From assembly GCF_003438075.1 (NCBI RefSeq), contig NZ_QSTA01000002.1:186001-250000 (forward strand): a stretch of DNA of 64,000 nucleotides, given 5' to 3'. This document shows positions 46,918-53,704 of this stretch, in pieces (the first letter of the stretch is position 1; every line of letters begins with the position of its first letter). The translations under genes and the position numbers were made by a program. The DNA comes from Eubacterium sp. OM08-24. Lineage in GTDB: Bacteria > Bacillota > Clostridia > Oscillospirales > Acutalibacteraceae. Below the pieces are notes generated by a model. It was not told where the DNA came from and searched no databases. It was given only the letters and a program-made list of their open reading frames with translations.

Positions 46918-47886
46918 TTAATAGATTCCCTGCACTGTAACTTCGCCTGAATTTACGGTGTGCAGAGTACCGTCCTCAAGCCTTACCACAAGCTCGCCGT
47001 TATTGTCAATTTTTTCAGCTACTCCATTCAACTGCTGTGAATTTCTGAAAAAGCAGACATTTCTTCCGATAGTGGCGCAAAGCGAGGTGTATTCCTCAAG
47101 CGCCTTTTCTGTGAGCCTTAAATCATTGTTTAAAAGCTCCTTTTCAAGGTACTCAATAACAACCGCCAAAAATTCGTTGCGGTCAATATGCTTGCCTGTT
47201 TCAAGGAATATTGATGTAGCCTTATGGGCAATCTCTTCGGGAAACTCTGTGTGCTCAACATTTATGCCTATACCCGTAATTGTGTATTCAACCGCAGAAA
47301 ATTCAGCACTCAACTCGGTAAGAATACCCACGAGCTTTTTGTGACCCGCAATAATATCGTTAGGCCACTTGATTTTGCAGTCAATGCCCGTATAGTCTTT
47401 TATTGCCTTGCAAACCGCAAGACCTGCAAGCGGAGTGATACCTGTAATTTCGTTAGGCGCAAGGTCGGGGCGGAGCAGAAAAGAAAATGCTATGCCGTCA
47501 TCTTTCTTTGTCTGCCACACTCTGCCGAGTCTGCCCTTGCCATTTGTCTGTTCTCTTGATGCAACAAGCGTGCCGCTTTCACAGCCGTTTGCGCCAAGTA
47601 TTTTTAAATAATCATTTGTAGATGTTACGGAATCCAAAACGGTAAGATTTTTACCGATAAGTTTGGTATTCAAATGTGATTTTACTGCATATGTGTTAAG
47701 ATGTTCGGGATAGGCAAGCAGCTTGTAGCCCTTGCGAGTTATGGAGTCGATAACATAGCCCTGCGCCTTTAAAGCATTTATCGCTTTCCAAACGGCTTGT
47801 CGTGAAACTCCCAGCTCTGCCGAAAGTTCCTGTCCTGAAATGTATTCTTCTGTCTGAGAGAGAATCTCAACTATTTTCTCGTGCAT
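46918..47886 (-). CDS. birA: Bifunctional biotin-protein ligase/biotin operon repressor
   Basis: Attaches biotin to carboxylase subunits and can bind DNA. From ATG 47886 it has 322 residues. The N-terminal winged helix has SGQELSAELGVSRQAVWKAI. The ligase domain has GKGRLGRVW (116-124, the biotinyl-AMP loop), KWPNDI and GIGINV. The SH3-like C-terminal domain ends in GEVTVQGIY. The start at 47886 follows GGATGATTTTT. It is within the pan-coa operon, 37 bases from coaBC. Confidence 0.94.
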   Translation of the reverse strand: MHEKIVEILSQTEEYISGQELSAELGVSRQAVWKAINALKAQGYVIDSITRKGYKLLAYPEHLNTYAVKSHLNTKLIGKNLTVLDSVTSTNDYLKILGANGCESGTLVASREQTNGKGRLGRVWQTKKDDGIAFSFLLRPDLAPNEITGITPLAGLAVCKAIKDYTGIDCKIKWPNDIIAGHKKLVGILTELSAEFSAVEYTITGIGINVEHTEFPEEIAHKATSIFLETGKHIDRNEFLAVVIEYLEKELLNNDLRLTEKALEEYTSLCATIGRNVCFFRNSQQLNGVAEKIDNNGELVVRLEDGTLHTVNSGEVTVQGIY

Positions 47887-47923
47887 AAAAATCATCCAAT
47901 CTAAAAATTCTTATCCTTTTTAA

Positions 47924-49114
47924 TTATTTATTAAGCTCGGCAATTCTGTCGAGAATTTTGTCTGCAACCTCAGTTTTAGACATTATACCAAGCTCTGTTG
48001 TATTCGTTTTGTCAATAATGGTAACAACATTTGTGTCACCCTGAAAGCCTGCACCCTCAACCTTTAGATTGTTGCAGACTATCATATCAAGATTTTTTGT
48101 GTCGAGCTTTTTCTTTGAATTTTCAGTCATATTTTGCGTTTCCATAGAAAATCCGCATATAAACTGAGTTTTCTTGTTTTTGCCAAGCTCTTTTAATATA
48201 TCCTTTGTCGGTTCAAGCTCAATGCTGTTCATTCCGTCCGCCTTTTTCAGCTTATCGCTTGCAATCCGCTTTGGTCTGAAGTCAGCCACAGCCGCCGCCT
48301 TTACAACAATATCGGTGTTTTCAAATTCCGCAGTGACCGCATTGTACATATCTTCTGCAGTGGTTATATATATCATTTTTACAAAAGGAACAGGCGGTAA
48401 ATTTACCTTGCCCGACACAAGAGTAACCTCTGCGCCTCTAAGCATTGCCTGCCTTGCAACGGCATAACCCATTTTGCCCGAAGAATGATTTGTGAGGTAG
48501 CGAACAGGGTCAATGCTCTCTTGAGTAGGGCCTGCGGTAACAAGCACCCTTTTTCCTTTGAAATCCTGTTTATCCGACAATGCTCTTTCAAGATAGTCGA
48601 GCAACACCTGTTCATCGGGCATTTTGCCCTTACCGATTGCACCGCAGGCAAGTCTGCCCTCGGCAGGCGGAACTATAATGTAGCCGAAACGCTCAAGTTT
48701 CGCAAGGTTATCCTGCACAATAGGGTTTTCATACATATTTGTATTCATAGCAGGCGAAATAATAACAGGGCACTTGCATGCCATAACAGTGGTAGTAAGC
48801 ATATCGTCTGCAATTCCGTTTGCTATTTTGCCGATAACATTTGCGGATGCAGGTGCAATAATAAATGCGTCCGCACTTGTGGCAAGCGAAATATGCGCCA
48901 CATTATACTGAACATTTCTGTCAAAGGTATCTGTAATGCACTTATGCTTTGTAAGCTCCTCAAAGGTGAGCGGATTAATAAAGTTTGTTGCGTTTTGCGT
49001 CATCAGCACATTGACATTACAGCCTTTTTTTACGAGCGCACTTGCCACATTTGCCGATTTATAGGCGGCAATGCTGCTTGTTACGCCAAGGATTATATTT
49101 TTTCCTTTAAACAT
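47924..49114 (-). CDS. coaBC: Phosphopantothenoylcysteine decarboxylase/phosphopantothenate-cysteine ligase
   Basis: Bifunctional coenzyme A enzyme, 396 residues. The flavin-dependent CoaC half has GVTSSIAAYKSANVA, SPAMNTNMYENP (conserved PAMNxxM) and GRLACGAIGKGKMP with the catalytic Cys. The CoaB half has VTAGPTQESIDPVRYLTN, SSGKMGYA, and KAAAVADFRP. ATG overlaps nothing but begins one base after the panD stop, so coupling is likely. It continues the pantothenate pathway encoded by panB, panC and panD just upstream. Confidence 0.96.
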   Translation of the reverse strand: MFKGKNIILGVTSSIAAYKSANVASALVKKGCNVNVLMTQNATNFINPLTFEELTKHKCITDTFDRNVQYNVAHISLATSADAFIIAPASANVIGKIANGIADDMLTTTVMACKCPVIISPAMNTNMYENPIVQDNLAKLERFGYIIVPPAEGRLACGAIGKGKMPDEQVLLDYLERALSDKQDFKGKRVLVTAGPTQESIDPVRYLTNHSSGKMGYAVARQAMLRGAEVTLVSGKVNLPPVPFVKMIYITTAEDMYNAVTAEFENTDIVVKAAAVADFRPKRIASDKLKKADGMNSIELEPTKDILKELGKNKKTQFICGFSMETQNMTENSKKKLDTKNLDMIVCNNLKVEGAGFQGDTNVVTIIDKTNTTELGIMSKTEVADKILDRIAELNK

Positions 49115-49115
49115 T

Positions 49116-49511
49116 TCAGTCCTCCATATCCTTTAAAAGACCATGTTTTTCGTAAGATGTAATTCGTGTGATTTTGTTGTCATCATCAACAAACACAACC
49201 TTTGGCTTATGCTCAAAAGCCTTTGTATTGTCAATCTGAGCATAGCTCATAATAATTACCTTGTCGCCCTTTTGCACACATCTTGCCGCTGCGCCGTTAA
49301 GACAGATAACGCCCGAGCCTTCCTCGCCTGCAATAACATAGGTTTCAAAGCGCTGACCGTTATTTACATCGGCAATCTGCACCTTTTCGTATTCCATAAT
49401 ACCCGACGCTTTCATTAAAGCCTCGTCAATGGTAATAGAGCCTACATAATCAAGCTCAGCCTGTGTAACAGTTGCACGATGAATTTTACTTTTAAGCATT
49501 GTAACTGTCAT
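49116..49511 (-). CDS. panD: Aspartate 1-decarboxylase
   Basis: Pyruvoyl enzyme that makes beta-alanine for pantothenate. From ATG 49511, behind GGGAGAGGGTT, it is 131 residues and the self-cleavage Gly24-Ser25 (YVGSITID) falls exactly at the family position. The conserved Lys9, Tyr58 region and [18 protein letters not shown] are present. It lies between panC and coaBC. Confidence 0.96.
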   Translation of the reverse strand: MTVTMLKSKIHRATVTQAELDYVGSITIDEALMKASGIMEYEKVQIADVNNGQRFETYVIAGEEGSGVICLNGAAARCVQKGDKVIIMSYAQIDNTKAFEHKPKVVFVDDDNKITRITSYEKHGLLKDMED

Positions 49512-49537
49512 AACCCTCTCCCTTTCCGAAAACACGC

Positions 49538-50395
49538 TTACAGTGTGTCAATATCAACAATAAAGTTATCAATAAGTCTTGTTTTGCCAATGTAAACGGC
49601 GATTGCTGTAAGCACATAGCCTTTGTATTCATCAATAGGTGTAATGCTGAGTGCGTCTACCACGCTTACATAGTCAATCTTTGCAAGCGGTTCTGCCGAA
49701 ATACACTTGGTCATAGCGTCAATTACAGTTTGAGCGTTACGCTCGCCGTCCTCAACCATTTTCTTGCCGAGAGCAATACTCTTGCTGAGAACCAAAGCTG
49801 CCTGTCTTTCCTCTGCGGAAAGGTAAGTGTTTCTTGAACTTTTTGCAAGGCCGTCTGCCTCACGAACGATAGGGCAACCCTTGATTTCAATATCAAAATT
49901 AAGGTCAGCTACCATTCTCTTAATAATAGCAAGCTGCTGTGCATCCTTTTCGCCAAAATATGCTCTGTCCGGCGCAACAATATTAAAGAGCTTGCTTACA
50001 ACTGTGCAAACGCCGCCAAAATGGGTAGGTCTTGTTTTGCCGCAGAGCTCCTTTGTAAGATTGTTCATTACAACATTTGTAGAAAAGCCGTTCGGATACA
50101 TTTCCTCAGGTGTAGGATTAAAAATAAGGCTTGCGCCTGCATTTGTGCAAAGCTCTGTATCCTTTTCAATATCTCTCGGGTAGCTTTCAAGATCCTCATT
50201 CGGAGCAAACTGAATAGGATTTACAAAAATACTTACAACTACTCGGTCATTTTCCTTTACCGCTCTGTCAATAAGGCTCTTGTGTCCCTCATGAAGATAA
50301 CCCATTGTAGGTACAAGACCTACTGTAAGTCCCTGCTTTTTCCATTCCTTAACCTGCTGTCTTACCTCAGCAACAGAACCTGTGCGCTTAATCAT
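49538..50395 (-). CDS. panC: Pantothenate synthetase
   Basis: Joins pantoate and beta-alanine with ATP; 285 residues. [16 protein letters not shown] has the HIGH-like motif, [10 protein letters not shown] the pantoate site, and [17 protein letters not shown] the KMSKS-like region; SSRNTYLS is conserved. ATG overlaps the panB stop by four bases. Confidence 0.97.
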   Translation of the reverse strand: MIKRTGSVAEVRQQVKEWKKQGLTVGLVPTMGYLHEGHKSLIDRAVKENDRVVVSIFVNPIQFAPNEDLESYPRDIEKDTELCTNAGASLIFNPTPEEMYPNGFSTNVVMNNLTKELCGKTRPTHFGGVCTVVSKLFNIVAPDRAYFGEKDAQQLAIIKRMVADLNFDIEIKGCPIVREADGLAKSSRNTYLSAEERQAALVLSKSIALGKKMVEDGERNAQTVIDAMTKCISAEPLAKIDYVSVVDALSITPIDEYKGYVLTAIAVYIGKTRLIDNFIVDIDTL

Positions 50396-51231
50396 TTTTC
50401 TTCCTCCATAACCTTTTTCATAACTTCATCATCTATCTTATAGCCATGCTCCTCGCTTGGGAAAGCACCCGACTTAGTTTCATTTATATAGTCGGCAAAT
50501 GCCTGTCGCATAAACGAACCTGCATCTGCGTATTTCTTAACAAATTTCGGTGTATAATCACTGAACATTCCGAGCATATCCTGATATACAAGCACCTGAC
50601 CGTCACAGCCTGCACCTGCACCGATACCGATAGTCGGAATATCAAGAATACTTGTAACATATTCCGCAAGTTTTGCCGGAACACACTCAAGCACAACCGC
50701 AAAAACACCTGCTTTTTGAACCGCAAGCGCATCTTTTACAAGTCTTTTAGCCGAAAGCTCGTCCTTGCACTGAACCTTAAATCCGCCGAATGCATTTACC
50801 GACTGCGGAGTAAGTCCTAAGTGCGCCATAACAGGAATACCTGCCTGTGTAATAGCCTTGATTGCATCGCAAACGCTTTCGCCGCCCTCAAGTTTTACTG
50901 CGCCTGCGTTAGCCTCTTTCATAAGTCTGCCTGCGTTTACAAGTGCGTCATAAACCGAGGTCTGGTATGACATAAACGGCATATCCACAACTACCATTGC
51001 CTCTTTTGCGCCTCTTGCAACCGCCGCACCGTGGTGAATCATATCTTCCATAGTAACGGCAACCGTGCTGTCATATCCTAAAATTACATTACCCAGTGAA
51101 TCGCCGACCAAAATAGCATCTACACCGGACTCGTCCATAAGCTTTGCAGTTGAATAATCGTAGGCGGTAAGCATTGTCAGCTTTTCTCCCGACTGCTTAG
51201 CTTTGGCAAATGTTGTTACAGTTTTTTTCAT
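50392..51231 (-). CDS. panB: 3-methyl-2-oxobutanoate hydroxymethyltransferase
   Basis: First enzyme of pantothenate synthesis, 279 residues. [39 protein letters not shown] (Mg-binding Asp), VKLEGG and [16 protein letters not shown] are the family blocks, with the catalytic Glu in [10 protein letters not shown]. First gene of the pan-coa-birA operon, behind a leader with two hairpins (51282-51354). Confidence 0.97.
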   Translation of the reverse strand: MKKTVTTFAKAKQSGEKLTMLTAYDYSTAKLMDESGVDAILVGDSLGNVILGYDSTVAVTMEDMIHHGAAVARGAKEAMVVVDMPFMSYQTSVYDALVNAGRLMKEANAGAVKLEGGESVCDAIKAITQAGIPVMAHLGLTPQSVNAFGGFKVQCKDELSAKRLVKDALAVQKAGVFAVVLECVPAKLAEYVTSILDIPTIGIGAGAGCDGQVLVYQDMLGMFSDYTPKFVKKYADAGSFMRQAFADYINETKSGAFPSEEHGYKIDDEVMKKVMEEEK

Positions 51232-51281
51232 TGGTAATTCTCCTTAAAAGTATTTGAACATACCGCTAAAAAGAAATAAAA

Positions 51282-51306
51282 GGATTTACAAAAACTAAGT
51301 AAATCC
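51282..51306 (-). terminator. Attenuator-like hairpin in the panB leader
   Basis: GGATTTAC and GTAAATCC form a perfect 8-bp stem. On the minus strand TTTTATTTCTTTTT follows. It lies about 50 bases upstream of panB and inside its transcript, so it would stop transcription unless an upstream structure prevents it. Confidence 0.6.
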
Positions 51307-51317
51307 CGTACCGCTTT

Positions 51318-51354
51318 CCGTATTGTCCTGTTCCGAGCGGATACAGGCGAACGG
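51318..51354 (-). ncRNA. Structured RNA element in the panB leader (candidate pan motif)
   Basis: On the minus strand CCGT, an internal loop, CCTGT, one unpaired A, TCC, a loop, GGA, ACAGG, an internal loop and ACGG fold into a single interrupted hairpin just before the attenuator-like stem. A published RNA family called the pan motif lies upstream of panB in Firmicutes and is a hairpin with bulged adenines. The position and bulged A agree, but I cannot confirm identity by eye. Confidence 0.45.
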
Positions 51355-51373
51355 ATAATAGTAAAAATATAAA

Positions 51374-51438
51374 GTGGTACAGTTTCAAAGCGAATACTAT
51401 CCATCATTTATAGTACCACATATGGCGAAAAATTGCAA
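51374..51438 (-). promoter_or_regulatory. Promoter of the pan-coa-birA operon, overlapped by an inverted repeat
   Basis: On the minus strand TTGCAA (51433-51438), 17 bases ending in TGG, TACTAT (51410-51415). GTGGTAC and GTACCAC (arms 51413-51419 and 51374-51380) form a perfect 7-bp inverted repeat whose upstream arm overlaps the -10 box. It could be an operator, or its downstream arm may belong to the leader fold. Confidence 0.5.
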
Positions 51439-51482
51439 TATTATTATGATTTTGCAAGTGCTGTGCATAGCAAAAATTATTG

Positions 51483-51511
51483 TTGATTAGCCGACTGATA
51501 TTTGTTATAAT
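51483..51511 (+). promoter_or_regulatory. Promoter of the putative toxin RNA
   Basis: TTGATT (51483-51488), a 17-base spacer ending in TGT, perfect TATAAT (51506-51511); an extended -10 promoter about 60 bases before the peptide start. Confidence 0.75.
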
Positions 51512-51522
51512 GTCATAGTAAA

Positions 51523-51542
51523 GAAACGGTGGCGGCTGTTTC
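51523..51542 (+). repeat. 5' hairpin of the toxin RNA, inverted copy at 51719-51738
   Basis: GAAAC GG...GCT GTTTC within TAAAGAAACGGTGGCGGC. The same element, GAAACGGCTTTAGCTGTTTC, begins the convergent RNA when read on the minus strand. Both are nearly palindromic, so each RNA can fold on itself and pair with the other. Confidence 0.7.
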
Positions 51543-51544
51543 AG

Positions 51545-51562
51545 CTCCCTTGTGAAAGGGGG
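51545..51562 (+). promoter_or_regulatory. Hairpin that hides the ribosome binding site of the putative toxin
   Basis: CTCCCTT pairs with AAGGGGG around GTGA, a GNRA tetraloop. The right arm is the Shine-Dalgarno sequence of the peptide at 51574, so the site would be closed in the folded RNA. Confidence 0.7.
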
Positions 51563-51573
51563 TGTTATATTTT

Positions 51574-51660
51574 ATGGTTGAGAGTATTACATACTTAATT
51601 GCATTTGCTATTGTTTTGGTAGCATTTGATAAAATCATAAATGATATAAAAAAGAAATAA
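51574..51660 (+). CDS. Putative type I toxin: 28-residue hydrophobic peptide
   Basis: ATG 51574 to TAA 51660. The peptide begins MVESITYLIAF, continues as one hydrophobic segment to about residue 18, and ends in a charged tail DKIINDIKKK. This is the shape of Fst/TxpA/holin-like membrane toxins of Firmicutes. It has its own extended -10 promoter, a strong AAGGGGG site held in a tetraloop hairpin, and an intrinsic terminator that starts inside the stop codon. A convergent promoter produces an RNA antisense to its 3' end. Toxicity is inferred from architecture. The peptide has no known family assigned here, and it is among the smallest features of the window. Confidence 0.65.
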   Translation: MVESITYLIAFAIVLVAFDKIINDIKKK

Positions 51661-51689
51661 CCGCCCTGCACTCGCAATACAGGACGGTT
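51659..51689. terminator. Bidirectional terminator shared by toxin and antisense RNAs
   Basis: AACCGcCCTG (51659-51668) pairs with CAGGaCGGTT (51680-51689). The plus strand continues AAATAAAATAATTT and the minus strand ATTTCTTTTTT. The stem overlaps the toxin stop codon. Confidence 0.75.
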
Positions 51690-51718
51690 AAATAAAATAA
51701 TTTAGCAAAAATGTTAGC

Positions 51719-51738
51719 GAAACAGCTAAAGCCGTTTC
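51719..51738 (-). repeat. 5' hairpin of the antisense RNA, inverted copy of 51523-51542
   Basis: On the minus strand GTAAAGAAACGG...AGCTGTTTC repeats the start of the toxin RNA (GTAAAGAAACGG...GGCTGTTTC). Confidence 0.7.
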
Positions 51739-51749
51739 TTTACACTATT

Positions 51750-51778
51750 ATATTAACATACAACATAATTTATGTCAA
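51750..51778 (-). promoter_or_regulatory. Promoter of the putative antisense RNA
   Basis: On the minus strand a perfect TTGACA (51773-51778), 17 bases, TAATAT (51750-51755). A perfect TATAAT sits three bases further down, with 20 bases of spacing. Confidence 0.6.
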
Positions 51779-51826
51779 CAATATTACTTTAAAATAGGAT
51801 TTAGGCGCAGTGAAAGCTGTGCTTTT

Positions 51827-52108
51827 TTATTTGCACCATTCAAGAGTAAGGAAAAACTGCTCGTAAGTATCGTCCCAACCGTCAATTCCGTTTACTCCGC
51901 CGCCGTTTACACTTCTGAGTTTGGAATCGTTCATATCCTGTCCGCAGGCAAAAAGCTCGCCTATACTAACATCATAGCCAAGGCTTTGGCAAAGCGAACA
52001 AAACTCCGCCACCGGATCTTCGGCAGATTTGGTGGCAATCAGCTTTGCCTTAAGATTATTATCATTTTTAGCGTCCTTTAAAAGTCTGTCAAGCTCGTGC
52101 TGTATCAC
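51827..52108 (-). CDS. Nif11-like leader peptide family protein (possible RiPP precursor)
   Basis: 93 residues from a GTG at 52108, which has a perfect GGAGG six bases before it; the open frame upstream to 52138 has no site. The first 70 residues look like the Nif11 helical leader: EFCSLCQSLGYDVSIGELF, then MNDSKLRSVNGGG, the typical double-Gly cleavage region before a core. The remaining 22 residues (VNGIDGWDDTYEQFF and a Leu/Trp/Cys end) would be the core. No modifying enzyme is nearby, so it may be an orphan precursor or a Nif11-domain protein with another role. Confidence 0.7.
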   Translation of the reverse strand: MIQHELDRLLKDAKNDNNLKAKLIATKSAEDPVAEFCSLCQSLGYDVSIGELFACGQDMNDSKLRSVNGGGVNGIDGWDDTYEQFFLTLEWCK

Positions 52109-52130
52109 AAAATTCCTCCGCAACAAAAAC

Positions 52131-52154
52131 AAGGTCACCCAAGCGGATGACCTT
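52131..52154 (-). terminator. Terminator between the 49-residue peptide gene and the Nif11-like gene
   Basis: AAGGTCA (52131-52137) pairs with TGACCTT (52148-52154), then GTTTTTGTT on the minus strand. It lies just after the peptide gene and immediately before the Nif11-like ribosome site, so expression of the second gene may depend on reading through. Confidence 0.7.
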
Positions 52155-52161
52155 AATTACA

Positions 52162-52311
52162 TTATTCAATAGAACTGTCGAGGTACTCCATAAGCTCCTC
52201 ATCGTCTTTCTTCTGCTTATCTTTAACGATAAAGAAAGCTGTGAGTGCGGCAGATGCTACCGCAACCGCTGAAATAATGCTGATTATGAGCCAAAAGTGT
52301 TTCTTTTTCAT
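52162..52311 (-). CDS. 49-residue single-pass membrane peptide
   Basis: ATG 52311 follows GGGAGGAACAGCAT, an excellent site. The peptide starts MKKKHFWLIISIISAVAV, has one helix to about residue 29, and ends with a very charged tail (VKDKQKKDDEEL...). Signal-anchor topology is likely. It has its own promoter (52373-52400) and terminator, which makes it more convincing than its size suggests. Family not recognised. It lies directly upstream of the Nif11-like gene. Confidence 0.7.
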   Translation of the reverse strand: MKKKHFWLIISIISAVAVASAALTAFFIVKDKQKKDDEELMEYLDSSIE

Positions 52312-52372
52312 ATGCTGTTCCTCCCGATTATGTTAAATTAACGGCAATATTATATGCGTATTATCTAAATAT

Positions 52373-52400
52373 ATTCTATCATTTTTAATGAAAATGTCAA
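52373..52400 (-). promoter_or_regulatory. Promoter of the 49-residue membrane peptide gene
   Basis: On the minus strand perfect TTGACA (52395-52400), 16 bases, TAGAAT (52373-52378), just after the rpsT terminator. Confidence 0.6.
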
Positions 52401-52413
52401 CATAAAAACAAAA

Positions 52414-52438
52414 AAAGCAGAGAAAAAATCTCTGCTTT
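52414..52438 (-). terminator. Rho-independent terminator of rpsT
   Basis: AAAGCAGAGA pairs with TCTCTGCTTT and is followed on the minus strand by TTTTGTTTTT. It lies 27 bases after rpsT. Confidence 0.88.
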
Positions 52439-52464
52439 TAAGGTTGCAATTCAAAATCTTTAAC

Positions 52465-52725
52465 TTATGCAGATGCATTAAGTCTTTTTGCAAGAGATGA
52501 CTTGCTTCTTGCAGCTGTATTCTTATGCATAATACCCTTAGCTGCTGCCTGGTCGATTTTCTTCATAGCAAGACTAACTGCCTCTGTTTTGTTGGCAGCA
52601 TTTGTGTCAACAGCGTAGTAAGCCTTTTTGATAACTGTCTTTAAAGCTGACTTTACAGCCTTGTTCTGAGCTGTCTTAACAGCGATAACCTTTACACGCT
52701 TTTTTGCAGATTTAATGTTTGGCAT
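52465..52725 (-). CDS. rpsT: 30S ribosomal protein S20
   Basis: 16S rRNA-binding helical protein; 86 residues, usual length. It starts [16 protein letters not shown], and the C-terminal [20 protein letters not shown] is the family signature. AAGGAGGTGGGACA precedes the ATG. Monocistronic with its own promoter and terminator. Confidence 0.96.
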   Translation of the reverse strand: MPNIKSAKKRVKVIAVKTAQNKAVKSALKTVIKKAYYAVDTNAANKTEAVSLAMKKIDQAAAKGIMHKNTAARSKSSLAKRLNASA

Positions 52726-52762
52726 TGTCCCACCTCCTTAAAGTATCAGTCATATGTCAATT

Positions 52763-52791
52763 ATAATAGCATATAACTTCAAAAAATGCAA
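52763..52791 (-). promoter_or_regulatory. Promoter of rpsT
   Basis: On the minus strand TTGCAT (52786-52791), 17 bases ending in TGC, TATTAT (52763-52768), 38 bases before the start. Confidence 0.65.
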
Positions 52792-52897
52792 GAGATTTAA
52801 GAAAAAAACTCTGATTTTCTTTCTTTTTACGCAAAATTTTCCTGTGTATATAAATTTTCGCAGTCGATTTTCCTATACATTATATAATACGCAAAAA

Positions 52898-53506
52898 TCA
52901 AAGCTTTATTTTTGAATAATCCGACACCTGAAAGTTATTGTCAAAACTCTTTAAAGTACCCACAACCATATCGGTTGTAATCTTTGCCATATGCGCAGGC
53001 TCAAGGGCGTTTTCATCTGTAAGCCAATGCTTAAAAAGTCCCATACCGCCCGAAATGCAAAAGTCAAAAACATATCTTACATCGTACACATTCTTGACCA
53101 TACCGCTCTCAAATATCTTTTTTATTCTTTCGGCAACAAAATCCTCTACCTGACGAATAAATGAAATATCGCCGTTTTCGCTTACAAGAGCAATGCAGAT
53201 TTCTCGGTTATCGCTTAGGATATTATAAATATGCTCAAAAAATCTGCACATTTCCTCTTCACTGCTTGTAGGCGGATACAAATCAATAGCGTGCTTAAAC
53301 TCTGTTAAAAGCTCACGCTCAAGCTCCGACACCATACTATATATATCTGTATAGTGCAGATAAAAGGTAGAGCGGTTAATGTCTACCTCCTCCACAAGCT
53401 CTTTTACTGTAATTTCTTTTATGCTTTTTTTCTGTGTAAGTACCGCAAGTCCGTGTCTTAAAGCCGCCTTTGTTTTTCTTACACGCCTGTCTGTTCGCTC
53501 TGCCAT
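52898..53506 (-). CDS. TetR/AcrR family transcriptional regulator
   Basis: A 202-residue repressor. The N-terminal helix-turn-helix is ITVKELVEEVDINRSTFYLHYTD (residues about 35-57), preceded by RRVRKTKAALRHGLAVL. The C-terminal part resembles the DhaS-like TetR group. It is transcribed away from the YhgE/Pip gene, whose promoter region contains a perfect inverted repeat (53638-53664), and is probably its repressor. Inducer unknown. Confidence 0.9.
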   Translation of the reverse strand: MAERTDRRVRKTKAALRHGLAVLTQKKSIKEITVKELVEEVDINRSTFYLHYTDIYSMVSELERELLTEFKHAIDLYPPTSSEEEMCRFFEHIYNILSDNREICIALVSENGDISFIRQVEDFVAERIKKIFESGMVKNVYDVRYVFDFCISGGMGLFKHWLTDENALEPAHMAKITTDMVVGTLKSFDNNFQVSDYSKIKL

Positions 53507-53637
53507 AATTTATTCACCATTCCTCAACATTTCACTTTTACAATGTCTATTATTAAACACAAGCGCTTTTTTTAATGCTTGAATGTTTCCTTTATAGATA
53601 TTATAATATATAACACAAAGAAAATCAACACCTTATC

Positions 53638-53664
53638 TATTAAAATATATAATATAGTTTAATA
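53638..53664. promoter_or_regulatory. Candidate TetR-family operator
   Basis: TATTAAA (53638-53644) and TTTAATA (53658-53664) are a perfect 7-bp inverted repeat with a 13-base AT-only centre. It lies in the gap between the regulator and the YhgE/Pip gene, 40 bases before the latter. Confidence 0.5.
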
Positions 53665-53704
53665 ACAACGGAGTTGATTAGTGTAAAGAAAGGAGAATAC
53701 TGTT

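Larger units (their letters stand above)
51655..51743 (-). ncRNA. Putative antitoxin antisense RNA
   Basis: A short RNA inferred from the minus-strand promoter at 51750-51778 and the minus-strand terminator formed by the hairpin 51659-51689 with ATTTCTTTTTT after it. About 85 bases. Its 5' end would carry the GAAAC...GTTTC hairpin and its 3' part is complementary to the end of the toxin message. No start codon with a ribosome site lies in it. The ends are estimates. Confidence 0.55.

Noticed and set aside
51827-52108. A complete RiPP gene cluster
   Set aside because: Only a Nif11-like leader and a possible core are seen. No modifying enzyme or dedicated exporter adjoins it.
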